Source: Aquatica leii (Eukaryota; Arthropoda; Insecta; Coleoptera; Lampyridae). Taken from it: a stretch of 64,000 nt of DNA. The notes beneath the pieces are model-generated. The model was not told where the DNA came from. It did no database searches and was given only the letters and a program-made list of their open reading frames with translations. The stretch lies in NCBI GenBank assembly GCA_035610365.1, contig CM069432.1, positions 177,677,027-177,741,026 of the forward strand. The letters are read 5' to 3'. Shown piece by piece: positions 32,526 to 43,925 of the stretch (position 1 is the first letter of the stretch; every line of letters begins with the position of its first letter). Made by a program: the position numbers and the translations under genes.

Positions 32526-34050
32526 TTTATTTAGTAATAAGAAACTGGCTTACAGTATAACGGTGTGCTTGTATTGACATTTATTGAAATTGTGTAGAAA
32601 TTTCCATGGTTACCAGTAGCCGCCTAAGAAATTTAAAAACAAAACATACTGTTATTTATTTTTTATAAAAAAAAGTTAGTATAAAGACTTGTCAAAAAAT
32701 ACAAAGTTTATAAAATTGCTAAATTTAAAGCATAATATAATAAATTACAAAATTAATCTTATGTTTATCTAGACTTCTGCATATTATATAACGGTTTAAA
32801 TACAACTTTATACAAAAGAAAACAAGATTTACAAACTTACAACTATTACTTATAATTTTAGGGTCGTATACCATGGTCATAATCAGTGGTGGCTTGTGAG
32901 GTCGGCCTTAGGGTGGGCTACATTTTTCAAAAAGCTTGTAGATAACGTGAACGTTTTCAAATATCATTAAAGCATTATGTAAGTAACTACCAAAATGTTT
33001 TACAGTTAACAAATAAGTTCCGTTAAGAAATGTATATGGCGTACAGAAACTTTATGTTTTTGAGTTTTTTTATTTAAATGTTTCAAGTTTGCATGTACAT
33101 CTTAACCTCGTTAGTTTTATCAGTTTCATCGGAATAAAACAATTTACTTATTCTTATTATAAACTGTACTAGAAAAATGCCGTGTAAAAAATTACATTTT
33201 GCAGTTTTATAGTGAATGCAAAAATAATACACACATACACTTTTTAACTGTTTGTTTAAGAATATTTTTTGACGTATAATTAGTACATTATACTGAATAA
33301 TTTTAATTTGCCATGATTAAATTTACATTCTAATAATTTTAAAAATTGTCTGGGTTTGCAGTTTAAAAAGTTGGAGTTTGAAACCTATTTGTCCCGGTTT
33401 TGTGATTTTACAAAAAGCAGCCCTATTAAAGACCGGAAAAAAGCATTCTTAATTTTTTTCTGAATAGTTGAAAAAATTTGCATTTTGCCAATAAAGCATA
33501 CGTTTTTCTTTAATTGACTACTTTCAATCACAAACTACTGATTTTTGTTTTGTGTGAATTGAGATTTGATATTAATAAAGCTACTAAACGACGATTTTTT
33601 CTTACACTCATTGCTGATTAGCAATAAATGTAAGATAATATTATTTGAATATGTGTAGACGTTCAAAAATACTAGTATCATCTAGTATGATTCAACAGAT
33701 ATGTTATAATCAACTTCATTTTATTGTTCTCTTTTCGATAAAACTGTAATGCAGTATTTTTTTATAGCTTTCTGAGAAATATTATTTCAACCTTCAACGA
33801 CAGCCTTACAAATTAATTTAAAAAAAATTCTACAGTACTGTTTTGCATTTTTCAAAAACTACCTACGACAAATATATAGTTTCACTTACAATACGTCGTG
33901 TAACTCCGACCGCTTCATGATTACTGAATTGAAACCATCGCAGGCTACAAACGCAAGAGCCCATTCGCATATGTTAAAACTGCATATGAAACCTCGTAAT
34001 TAGGGTCGCGACGTCATGTTAAAATGCTCTGCTACGTATACAGCCATGGG
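32526..34050. other. Region upstream of the dynein gene; no gene seen
   Basis: AT-rich intergenic DNA upstream of the dynein start codon. The first 100-150 bp presumably hold the minus-strand promoter and 5' UTR of the dynein gene, but I see no clear TATA box or other decisive element. No coding potential is apparent beyond short chance frames. Confidence 0.45.
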
Positions 34051-34059
34051 TTCAAATAA

Positions 34060-34265
34060 TTGTAGGCCCCAACATAAAGAAATACCTATTTTAATTAAAT
34101 TGTAACGTTGGTCGAAAAGCCAATAATTCACAGTAAATCAATAACATTTAATAAACTATCACAACATGTTTCGGCCGAATAACAACAATCACAATTAAAT
34201 TATTGAGGCCATCATCAGGTGAACATCAATTAGGTTGTAACATTTTCAAAAAATTTTTAAATTAT
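34060..34265 (-). mobile_element. Penelope-like element terminus with hammerhead-type ribozyme core
   Basis: Read on the minus strand, 34,218 to 34,160 gives CTGATGA, then T, GGCC, a loop of about 30 nt, GGCC and GAAAC, followed by ATGTTGTG. This is the order of a hammerhead ribozyme core (CUGAUGA, stem II, GAAA, short stem III), a known feature of Penelope-like retroelement ends. The short stem III would be closed by GUG instead of the required GUH, so cleavage is probably lost. No RT sequence is adjacent, so this is an isolated terminal fragment. Confidence 0.55.
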
Positions 34266-34879
34266 TATTTAAATTATTAACATTATAAAACATTTATATT
34301 GAAATTGAATCATTAAGCTAAATATTAAGTTGAAAAATTTTAAAATTTATAAAGAGTTAAAAACATGTGTCCAAAGTGGCCATGTTGATTGAAAAAAAAA
34401 ATGGTTCCAATTTAACCAATAGCTGTTTTATTAAAAAAAAAACTCTTCAAAAACTTACATATTTAATTAATTTTCTAGAATAATAAAAAGATGTTTATAT
34501 TCTATAAATATGTTTAAATATTTTAATTCATAATATTTTGTACAGTTTTTTTGTTTTAATATACGTCTGGGGGACTCGCGCTTTAGAGCCCTTACGTCGC
34601 CACTAGTTATAATTCTCTTTGTATTTTATTAATGAATTTGCATAAATTGTAGCTTTATATTTTATTTCGTTATTTAAATTATTACTTTGTATATTTTTTT
34701 TTAAAAAAGAATAAAATTTGAACAAAGAGAGCCTTAGTTAGATTACCTAATTCCTAAAAATTTTTTAAATATCATTAATTTTGAATCACATCTTGTATCA
34801 CGAATTATATTTAAAACTTTACGCAAAACTTAAATATTGCTGCACATTGTTTGATAAGCAACAGAAAAATCTTTAAGTT

Positions 34880-35500
34880 TTATTAGACAATTTGTTAAGA
34901 ATTTGATGTGGTCGGAAACACACTCTTAAGACGTTCAGGAAATATGCGTCAAATTGGTACTGTGAATAAAATTGAATTGGATGCTTTTGATCAAGGTGTT
35001 TTAAGATCCATGCATGAAATGTATACAGTTGATCAGTATTTACAGTCAAAGTATTAGTTGAAAAAGTGAAATACAAAGTCGACTACATGGGAGAACGTGA
35101 AACTTTACGAAAGTATTTTTTAAAACCCATTATACAGATTTAAGAAATTTTGACAGTACGAAGAACAATCAGGTGTCTATAAATGTGATGAAACTGTGCA
35201 ACAATATATTATAGTGCATGCAAGTGGTTCATATGGGTTTGTGAAATCGGCCTTCTCATTTTTAAATCATAAATCTGAAAACTATCATAATGATATAAAT
35301 TATACAAACTTGACGCAATAGCTAGAGAAGCAACTTATTTCAAATTCACCACCCAATGCTCTTATCAAAATGCATAATGTACCACCACGTTACCACTCAA
35401 AGCCAATAAATAAACCTTCGACTCAAAGTAATTGAAAAGAAGATAGTCGGTGGTTGAAAGCAAGTGGAATTTCTATAACTTTAATGCAAAGTTATTAATG
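34880..35500 (+). pseudogene. Decayed DDE transposase of the Tc1/mariner-IS630 (DDE_3) type
   Basis: Broken plus-strand frames read VNKIELDAFDQGVLRSMHEM (about 34,955), a helix-turn-helix-like continuation, then EEQSGVY, IIVHASGSYGFVKSAFSFLN, YHNDINYTNL and EKQLISNSPPNALIKMHNVP (about 35,160-35,400). These match a widespread family of insect transposase-derived proteins with a DDE_3 core. The YLDET segment with the first Asp is deleted, and the second Asp (expected in VLVxDNAxYH) reads KMHN. It has several stops. I recognise it from motif wording, not a search. Confidence 0.6.
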
Positions 35501-35545
35501 TTAGTTAAACAGTATCTCACATCAGAAAGCTATTTTGTAGATAAA

Positions 35546-35805
35546 TTGAAGGGTCTGGTGCAAAAAGGGTACAAGTGATTTTTTTAAATTTTTGATTAAA
35601 ACGCATATATGTCAAGTTAAACCTACCCTCTGTTAGTACAAAAAACATACAAAGTGCATTTTGATCTTAGCAGTGACATTTTTAGAGAAGTAGCATAACA
35701 CACTAAACTAAAACCTCACAATGTTTTTTGCAAAAACGATAATAAAAGCACTAACTCAAATTGTCTACTTATACACTTATACCCTTTTTGCACCAAACCC
35801 TTCAA
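35546..35805. repeat. MITE of about 260 bp with 32-bp terminal inverted repeats
   Basis: The left TIR, from TTGAAGGGTCTGGTGCAAAA at 35,546, is repeated inverted as TTGAAGGGTTTGGTGCAAAA at 35,805. The match runs on through AGGGTAYAAGTG, with 30 of 32 positions identical. The interior has no coding potential. No clear target-site duplication could be fixed. It lies about 50 bp after the DDE transposase remnant, but the two need not be related. Confidence 0.75.
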
Positions 35806-38740
35806 TTACTGAGAGAGAATGAACATACTTGAATGAATGATACTTAGGGTCTTGCAAGTTCTGGCCTATGTAGAATTATTTTACCTTGAAAACATGCTCG
35901 ATATTGAATATTATTTTTGGATCTTTAACTATTTATACAAATATTCGTCACTTTTAAATATGTCAAACCAACATTTAAAATCTAGCTAACGATTTTTTTA
36001 AGAGAACTTTTTAAAAATTTTGATTGAACGTAATAATATTTCAATTTACAGTATAATTGGACTTTATTTTCCTAAAATCTTTACAAAGGGGTCTAATGCA
36101 ATACCTTTCCGGGTGCCTGCTTTAAGTGCACAAATGTTATACGTACACCGAGCAAATTAATATTCTAAGAAAAATTCTGAAAACAAAAATAAATCATTTT
36201 ATTTATATTTCAATTAAAATACACAAATTTGATTATACTTACAAGATTGATAAAATAAAGTACATTTTAGTATTTAAACTACTATATTTTGTTCATTTTA
36301 TTAAAACTTCGAAATGCGTGTCATACTAAAAATACTAAATCTTTTCCTTCATGCTCGTTGCTGAATTGCAAATGTTTAAACAAATTGAAACTTAATTTAA
36401 AAAAACGTGCTCGTACATAAACACATAAGTAGGTATACATTTATAGAACTTAAGATATTTGTTGAACAACGTAGATTATAAAATTCTTCAATGTATTTTT
36501 CTTGTCTTGGCTTACACAAAAGGTCTGAAACATGATAAACCAGTTATAAATAATATACACTTTACTAGTTATTACTTAAATTTATGCACACACACTATAT
36601 TGATAATATGGTAAAATACTGATATGAAAATAATATAGAAAGTAGTTCTTGGACTATAAATACAAAACAATTCAAAGAACAAAATAAAAAACTCTAGTAA
36701 CGGAAAGTAATCAACTTATTTAACACAAGTATGGACATTATTCTGACTCACTGACGACATAAATCACAGATGTCATGAACATATTGAATAAACACTTTCA
36801 TTGAAAACCTTAGTTTAGTTGAATATCTACTAAACCTTGTATTCCCAATTTTGTTTGTTACTTGCCGCTCATAGATTGGTTAAATATTGGTTTGCGAGTG
36901 GTTTTCAACCTTACAGATACAATATCTACTATATATCGTACCAACGTCGTTTTTCTTACCTTGGCCTTCCAATATTAGTCTTATATAAAAAATATGTTTG
37001 AAATGCGATAAAATGTTTAGCCAATATAATATATAGGAAAAATGATGGTACAAGATTGGTAATATGTTTTGTACTATTTCATATAGATACCAGATAGTTA
37101 AGCAGTTCCGCAAACTTCATTGTTCATCTCTACGTAAGCGTACTTTTACATGACATTAGTCTGAGTTTATCTATACTATCATCATCGTTGTTGTTTGTTA
37201 TTACAGAGAGCTAAAAGAATGAGTGAAAATAAATTACAACTTGATATACAGATGTTTCCGGAACGATCGAGATGCAGAAGTGTGGCATTACATTTGAATT
37301 CGATGTCGACATTATTTGAAGATTGTGAAAATGTTGGAATTTCAAAATCCCAATCATCTGATTTGGTATGGTCGAGGTTAACTACAGTATGTAATTCCAT
37401 TAATTAAGACCGACATTGTAATGCATCCATCGAACATCATGTGAATGAAAATAACAAATATATTGAAATTGGCTACAGTAGCTATATGGATTTGAAACCT
37501 GCAATAAGAGTTTGGAGCAAAGTTGTAGTTGTGGTGGCGGTCAAGATAAGAAAATGTATTATTCACCGTTGAAGAATAGATTACATTTATAAAACTTTTA
37601 TAAAAATTTTGAATCATAGGTATGTATAATATAAATTTCTATAATGTATTATGTTTAATAGAACTTTTACATCACAGACCTAGTTATGTTATCTGTAGTA
37701 TTGATAAATCAGATGGTGGTGGTAGTGGTCGTTGTCGTAGTGGTAATTGTAGTAATAGTCGTGGTAGTAGACGTTGATATGTTGTTATTTCTCAACAAAT
37801 ATAAATGGTTCCTGTAGAACCGTAGGTTAACTTCAAATTAAAAAAATTATAAGAATTATTTTAAATGAAAATGTTTTTTTGTTTATTATCAATTTCCGAT
37901 AAAGAATAAATAAAACGTGAATGACGACGTTCTCCTTATCTTCTGCAGTTTGTGTAGACTGTGTCTTGTTTTTAGTTGTCGATGAGCTGTTTTCAGAGTT
38001 TGCTGTCCATTCTACCGTATCAATGTCTACATTTTCTTCGATTTTTGTGGCTACTTGGATTTCTTTATTTGAAACTGGTGATAAAATTTAATCAAATTTT
38101 TGTAATTAACCTTGCATTTGCATCTTCTTTTTCTGTCAATGACACGTTATTGATACCGATTATTTTAACTAACCTAGATATAATTGAAATGTAATTTAGT
38201 TATCTGTTTAAGCTGACCACATTTGCTAAGTAATTCAAATGATTTTATCATCTTAATTATTGTTTTTGTTAAGCATTTAAAAAAATTCTGACGATTTAAC
38301 AAATCCTTAAACTACAATTTTCTTATCGGAAAAGAATGCTGTGGTATTTAGTCTAGTCTAGTCTGTATTATTTATGAGGTTTATTTATCATAAAAGATGT
38401 AAATGCAAAAGAATTCAAATATAACCTAACTTGTCAGAAACAATAGATTAACAACCGCCATATTCTGATGTCTACAAACTAGCGTATGCACTCTCAATTT
38501 TTTTGCGCGGAAAAGCACTGAGTGTCCCTCATGTAATTTGATGCACAACTTCTATGAAAAGAAATGGAGACTATGTTTTTACTGCCACCTGTTTTTTACG
38601 CACAAACTCAGCTCTCACTTGACAAGGTGTAAAACAGAACGCTACCCTTGTAAAACATGTGTTAGCTTAGGCGGAAAATTTAAATATTTCATGGTTTTAT
38701 AATTACGGAAAATAAAAATTATTTTGCATATGATTTTATT
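35806..38740. other. AT-rich stretch with no supported gene
   Basis: About 2.9 kb of AT-rich DNA. The only hint of coding is a 180-bp interval at 37,207-37,386 (listed separately). A degenerate trinucleotide run rich in GGT, GGTAGT and GTCGT units lies at 37,700-37,780. Other short frames are low-complexity. I see no RNA gene. Confidence 0.45.
37207..37386 (+). other. Possible isolated exon, function unknown
   Basis: A 180-bp interval is open on the plus strand, preceded by a good acceptor (tttgttattacag) and followed by gtatgt. It encodes about 60 residues of unbiased composition (for example FPERSRCRSVALHLNSMSTL), unlike the AT-rich surroundings. I do not recognise the protein. The opposite strand is also open over the same interval, which weakens the case. 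No partner exons are visible nearby. Confidence 0.2.
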
Positions 38741-38744
38741 CCTG

Positions 38745-38801
38745 ATTTTATAACTTACATTGTACTTAGTTAGTACCTAAATACAATGTAAGTTATAAAA
38801 T
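38745..38801. repeat. Perfect 20-bp inverted repeat (hairpin)
   Basis: ATTTTATAACTTACATTGTA at 38,745-38,764 is the exact reverse complement of TACAATGTAAGTTATAAAAT at 38,782-38,801, with a 17-nt loop. It sits in AT-rich DNA 270 bp left of the Harbinger element. It could be a remnant MITE. I see no T-tract or other sign that it is a terminator. Confidence 0.6.
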
Positions 38802-39071
38802 AAAAAACAAGTTCTTCTGTAAAATTACTTCATTTTTACTTACGGAATTAGAATTAAATTGTTGAATTTCAGTCAAGTTGCTTATTGTGTTGTGACAGAT
38901 AACATCAATATTCATTAGAAATGAATACACATTGAATTTACTATATAATCAAAAACCAGACTATCGTTCATACACCAAAATTATTTAAATGTGGTTTTAA
39001 GTAAACGTTTAATAGGTATTTGTATAGAATAATTAATAATATTTGCAACAATTAAATAAATAGAGTACTTA

Positions 39072-39130
39072 AAGCCGCGTCCAGATTTGTACCACCTCGC
39101 GCAACAGTACCACGTCGCGAACTCGGTTGC
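39072..39130 (+). repeat. Left terminal inverted repeat of the Harbinger element
   Basis: AAGCCGCGTCCAGATTTGTA followed by CCACCTCGCG and a second GTACCACGTCGCGAAC unit. This is the inverted counterpart of 46,030-46,085. It is GC-rich against an AT-rich background, with two GTACCAC subrepeats likely to be transposase or partner-protein binding sites by analogy with other Harbinger ends. Confidence 0.7.
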
Positions 39131-39259
39131 AAACTTTATCTCACAACTACGTACGCGTACGCCGCATCGAACATCTCGAACCTCGAGTTGCAACATTGAC
39201 GCGTTCCATTAATACTGGCATTTTCGATTTTTAATTTTTCCTCAGTAGTCATTTCAAAT

Positions 39260-41440
39260 ATGAAAATGGATGTCGCTGCAGCAGCATTTATTTATACTTA
39301 TTACGCTTTATCTGCTAAAAAGCGAAAACAAAAACAAAAGCGATGGCGGCAAAAGAAATTATTTAGAAATAAACAGAAATATGGTGCGAATAATTTACTA
39401 GCAGATTTAAAGATGCAAAAAATTAGTGGTCAATACAAAAATTACACTCGAATGTCACCAACAGATTTTGAATATCTTCTTAATGCAATTGGGCCTAAAA
39501 TAGGAAAGCAAAATACAAAGTTCCGAAAAGCAATCTCAGTGCAAGAAAGGCTGGCTGTAACTTTACGTTTTCTGGCCACAGGAGATTCCTACACAAGCTT
39601 ACAATATTTGTTCAGAATCTCCAAGCAGTCCATTAGCGAAATCGTTCCAGAAGTTTGTCAAGCTTTAGTTGAAGAATTGAAAGGAAATATTCAGGTAAGT
39701 AAATGAACAATTTAAAGTTTTCATGTTTTCTTTATTTTAAAAAGTTGTAAACAAAGTAAAACCATTTTATTAATCCATATTACTGAGTAAGCGCCGATTT
39801 TACAAGCTCTTCAAATGTAGCTTCTTCCGACGAAGGATATATAGGAGAACATTCTGGTGGAGAACAGACTGACGGAGATGAATCGTGATATTCTTGTGGC
39901 AATGCAGGATTGGAAAATTGAGATTGTTAGAAATTATGGGGTAGGTTCTGGGAATATAAGGGATCTTGATATGATCTTATGGGAACACAAGTTTGTGGCC
40001 TTGCAGGGCGATGTATTACATTTAATGTAGGATTAGGATGATATATATATTGAACATTTGATCGGGGAATATTAAATGAGCTACGGTACGGAGGTTGAAA
40101 TTGGTCATAGAACCCAGAATCTGCTTGAAATATGATATCCATTACAGCTTTCTGCACATTGATTTTCGTAACTTTCGAATATGAATCGAGTTTTTTAGCT
40201 ACCAATTTTCCAAATAAATCAGATTCGTTGTTTTCTTTCTTATTTTGAGCAGCAGAGGTTTGCAGAATTTCGAAAGCTTTTTCTAATTGCTTTTCCGAAG
40301 TGTTATTTTTCCTACTTTTTTTGGAAAGTGGACCAGATGATGGACCTGAGAGTGGATCACCTGTACTAGGACGAGCCGATACCATCTGTTCCTGCTCAGT
40401 GTCAGACAGTCCGTCTGCTGCAGTTGATTGTGTCTCGGATTGTGAGTCTTCATCAGGAATCTCTGATAAAAAGTAGAGTTTTTATATACTTACATAGGGA
40501 TAAAACCAACTATAGTAATTTGAACCCCCCCCCCCCGCTCCTCTGTTTAGTTTTGCACTCATGCTGAAATCATCAAGTTTGTTTCATTTTGTAGTTGTTC
40601 AGGTCTAATGTTAAACATTATTTTAGTAAAATATATGTACGTTTTACAGATCCCTACATCACAACAAGGGTGGCTAACTATCGCTGAAGAGTATGAATCA
40701 GTGTGGAACTTTCCACATTGTCTCGGAGCATTAGAAAACATGTCGTTTTACAAGCACCCATAAATAGCGGAAGCGAGTATTTTAATTATAAAAGTACTTG
40801 TCCTTTTTGCTGTGGTGGACGCAAAGTATAATTTTTTATATGTAAATGCTGGTTGCCAAGGCAGAATATCTGATGGCGGAGTCTTCAAAAACAAAATGAT
40901 TTACTTATTCCACCAGCTCAACCTTTAAATGGAAGACAAAAGTTTATACCTTTCTTTTTCCTTGGAGACGAAGCTTTCGCATTGACAGAGAATCTTATGA
41001 AACCTTTTCCAGGGTTACACAATAAAGGGTCAGTAAAAAAAGTTTATAACTATCGCCTCTGTAGAGCACGCCGTGTGGTGGAAAATATCTTTGGAATTGC
41101 TTCGGCAGTTTTTCGAGTGCTTCGAAAGCCACTACTATTAGAACCAAAAAAGGCAGAGTTAATTGCAATGACAATAGTTCATTTGCACATTTTTTTAAGA
41201 AGAAGTTGTAATTCTTGTGATGTATATACACCTCCCGGCACATTCGATATGGAAGTAGAAGATCGCCTTATTGAAGGAAGCTGAAGAAGAATAATTGAGA
41301 ATGGTGAAATAATGCTCCCACTAAGAAATGTACCTCGTAAGTCATGTAAAACTGCTCAAGAAATTCGAGAAGAATTGGCAGAATATTTTCAAACTCAAGA
41401 TCAACTTGAATGGAAAAATTATTCGTAAAAAATGAGTTAT
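39260..41440 (+). pseudogene. PIF/Harbinger transposase (HARBI1-like), two exons, inactivated
   Basis: Exon 1 (39,260-39,693) runs from [16 protein letters not shown] through the helical N-terminal region ([20 protein letters not shown]) to a donor after KGNIQ. Exon 2 starts near 40,650 after an acceptor and reads VWNFPHCLGALENMSF, VVDAKYNFLYVNAGCQGRIS, SDGGVFKN, LGDEAFALTENLMKPFPGLH and NYRLCRARRVVENIFGI. The nuclease family needs three acidic residues. The second (GDEAFAL) and third (RRVVEN) are present. The first, normally GALDGKH, reads GALENMS, so catalysis should be lost. Stops (for example near 40,762) and frameshifts confirm a pseudogene. The element's MADF gene lies in opposite orientation, with one exon inside this intron. 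Confidence 0.8.
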
Positions 41441-41893
41441 AATTTCTATATTACAACAAATAATGTAATCTAATAGGTATTCAATACAAAATTTCAACTT
41501 ACCGTACTTAATGTTTTCCTGGGGCACTTTTTGTCAAAAAGAAACTCCATACTCCTGTACTCAAACCAGTTACTTTCATAAATTTCATCTGACCCTATTA
41601 TAAAAATAAAGTTAAGTATATTGCAAAGATAAACAAGGATATTAAAACATACCCTTCCCGGTTCCTACACTTTTCTTTACTTTAGCCCTTTCACGTCGAT
41701 AAGAAGAAAGCAAATTAGTAACTTTTTTTTTCATTCTTCCTTTGTTGATTTCAATTCAGCAGCTATTTGAACCCATGCATCATATTTTCTTAGTTTATTA
41801 TAATATAGTAAATGTTTCGGATTCCAAAGGCATTCATTTTGCCTATATAAACTAATTAACAGTTGGATAGTATCTTCGGTTCACTCCATTGTC
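39790..41893 (-). pseudogene. MADF/BESS (Myb-like) partner gene of Harbinger, three exons, two stops
   Basis: Harbinger elements carry a second DNA-binding gene that helps the transposase reach the TIRs. On the minus strand, exon 1 (about 41,655-41,893) encodes a MADF domain: DTIQLLISLYRQNECLWNPK, YYNKLRKYDAWVQIAAELKS and LLSSYRRERAKVKKSVGTGK. Exon 2 (about 41,505-41,600) has SNWFEYRSMEFLFDKKCPRK. Exon 3 (about 39,790-40,465) has an acidic start, SKKSRKN, and a BESS-like LFGKLVAKKLDSY segment. TGA stops occur at codon 3 and near KEE, so it is broken as written. Exons 2 and 1 lie beyond the transposase's 3' end, and exon 3 lies inside its intron. Confidence 0.68.
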
Positions 41894-42549
41894 GTTAGTA
41901 CAGTTAAACTGAACAAACAAATAACAAAATTGTACGTCTTCCCGTCCAGACTTGTTCAACGTCGTCGCGTACCAATTCTTTGATGTTCCGTCAGTTTAAC
42001 GACAAGTCGTGGATTACGACGTACCTCGAGCTGCAACGCTTATCAGGTTCGCGACGGCGTTCGTTTCTAGGTCCAGATTGCGCACGACCATTGAGTAATA
42101 ATTTAAGAAGAGGCGCAACTAGTGTGTTAAAAATCGTACTGTAGTTTTATCTCTCTTGTTTCTCTTTTTTTTACCCGTCTGTACCCCCTCTTTTCATAAA
42201 CTAATAGACTAAGACCTGCTGCCATCTGCAAAATCGTGGTTTCTATTTTGCGAACTTACTTATTTCTTATGAAGTACCAGTTAGAACCTTTTGTTATATT
42301 TGTGTTTACTTTACCGTTTACCTGTTCAAAACAGGTTAATATCATAAACAATAGCTTGTATTGTTACGACACAACTCAATGTCAAATAAACTTAAACAAT
42401 ATCATGCTTTATATTTAAGAAAACAAAAAAATATGTATATTCAAATATTTATTTATTTTTGTAAAATATAAATCGAAAACAGAAATAACTAAAACAATGT
42501 AAATTAAATTAAAAGAAAATTGTTATGGGATTTATTGTTATTATTCGTC

Positions 42550-43537
42550 AATTTTAAAATCATTCAAATTACCAGTCCACTAATAATAAATTATAAAACT
42601 TATAAAAAGTTAAGATTACAAAAAGTTTTTAACTTACATTTTTTCGAACAATCTCAAATCTAAAAATTTGTAACTAGATAATTAAAAAATGTAAGTTTTA
42701 CAAAATGTTAAATGTTAATTATTTTAAAAAAGGAAGATGGTGCAATTTAGAAACAAATATAAAAAAATTTAAGTTTAAAATCGTAATTGAAATTGGTTTG
42801 CTAGTTCAACAAAAAATTATTTGATATTTTAATATAAATGAACTGTAGTAATTGAAGAATTTCCCAGTGGGCAAATTGCAGCTAAAACCGGCTTTTTTAT
42901 AACTACTTTAGCTTTTAAAATTACTCTTTAGAACACTTTTAAGTGGTTTGTGAAAAAACTAAAACCTCCATGAAGCGTTTAAATAGCTAAAAATTTCTTA
43001 GTTATGTTGCTGTTAGGTAGCTCCTTTAATGCATTAAAATCGGGCTTATACAGCTCTTTGTGGTACTAGCAAAGTTTTAAAGAAGCTCTAAAGGAACTGT
43101 AAACCACCTTTCAGAAACAACTATACAGCTTAAATAGCTTTATTTTTACTACCTTTAAGTAGCTTAAAAATTAAATAAACATTTCATTAGAAAAAGAAAT
43201 CTTGAATTCGTTACCTTTACTTAATTTCTTAAAAAATTGAGAAAAGTGATAAAGGAGAACCCATTGAAAGACCTAGATTTTGTTTAAAAATTGATTATCA
43301 AATTTATCACTTATTTTACTGAAATCTTCTTAAACAATTTAGAAAGTAAATATATTTCTGAACACCAAATTTTCTTACAAAAATAATATTTTGGAAAAAG
43401 ATATGACATTTTTGTATTTAAAAAAGTTGTAAACATTTTTGTAGATTTTCTGAAGATGAGCATCATTATTTTAAAGCTCGAAACATATGTAAACGAATTT
43501 GTTATTAGTGGACTGGTAATTTAAATAATTTTAAATT
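42550..43537. repeat. Nested non-autonomous element of about 990 bp with TIRs
   Basis: AAATTACCAGTCCACTAATA at 42,566-42,585 appears inverted as TATTAGTGGACTGGTAATTT at 43,503-43,522. Similarity extends outward through ATTTTAAAATCATT-like sequence. The interior is AT-rich with several AGCTNNTTTAA-like words and no ORF. It lies within the right half of the Harbinger element. Confidence 0.6.
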
Positions 43538-43797
43538 AAAATTAATGTTAAATTTCTGAAAGAATAATTGACCAATTAATCCTTTAAAAGGATTTTTGAC
43601 GGAGAATCCATTTGTATCACTATGTTGCGTAGTTTAGTCAAAACTTAACGGCTTGACGAATTTGAGAACACACTGTGGTCGTTCCGATATCTTCAAAATA
43701 TTATAGGACGTATCTTCAACTATAAAACATATATTAAAAAAATTACGTATTATTGCTTGTCTACTTATACCTTTGTTTAGTGAACTGGAGCTCTAGA

Positions 43798-43925
43798 AAG
43801 AATAAATTTATTCGTCTTCACGATCGTCATCAATAAATAACAATCGACGTTTTCTTCCATATGTTTGAGAAACTACTACATTTGAGTATCTTAGGTTGAT
43901 GTTCATATCAACAATTACAGCTTCT
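43798..43925 (-). pseudogene. Terminal-exon-like fragment with basic then acidic tail
   Basis: On the minus strand an acceptor (ttttttacag) at about 43,926 is followed by an open frame of about 40 residues: VDMNINLRYSNVVVSQTYGR, KRRLLFIDDDREDE and a stop near 43,802. The pattern of a basic KRR cluster, a hydrophobic patch and an acidic end looks like a protein C-terminus. I do not recognise it. It could belong with the THAP fragment 1.6 kb upstream on the same strand. Confidence 0.3.

Noticed and set aside
37182..37400. Minus-strand frame of 72 aa
   Set aside because: Antisense of the candidate exon at 37,207-37,386, with no supporting feature of its own.
40528..40540. Run of C bases as a regulatory G-quadruplex site
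   Set aside because: A single homopolymer tract inside a decayed transposon intron, with no grouped G or C runs.
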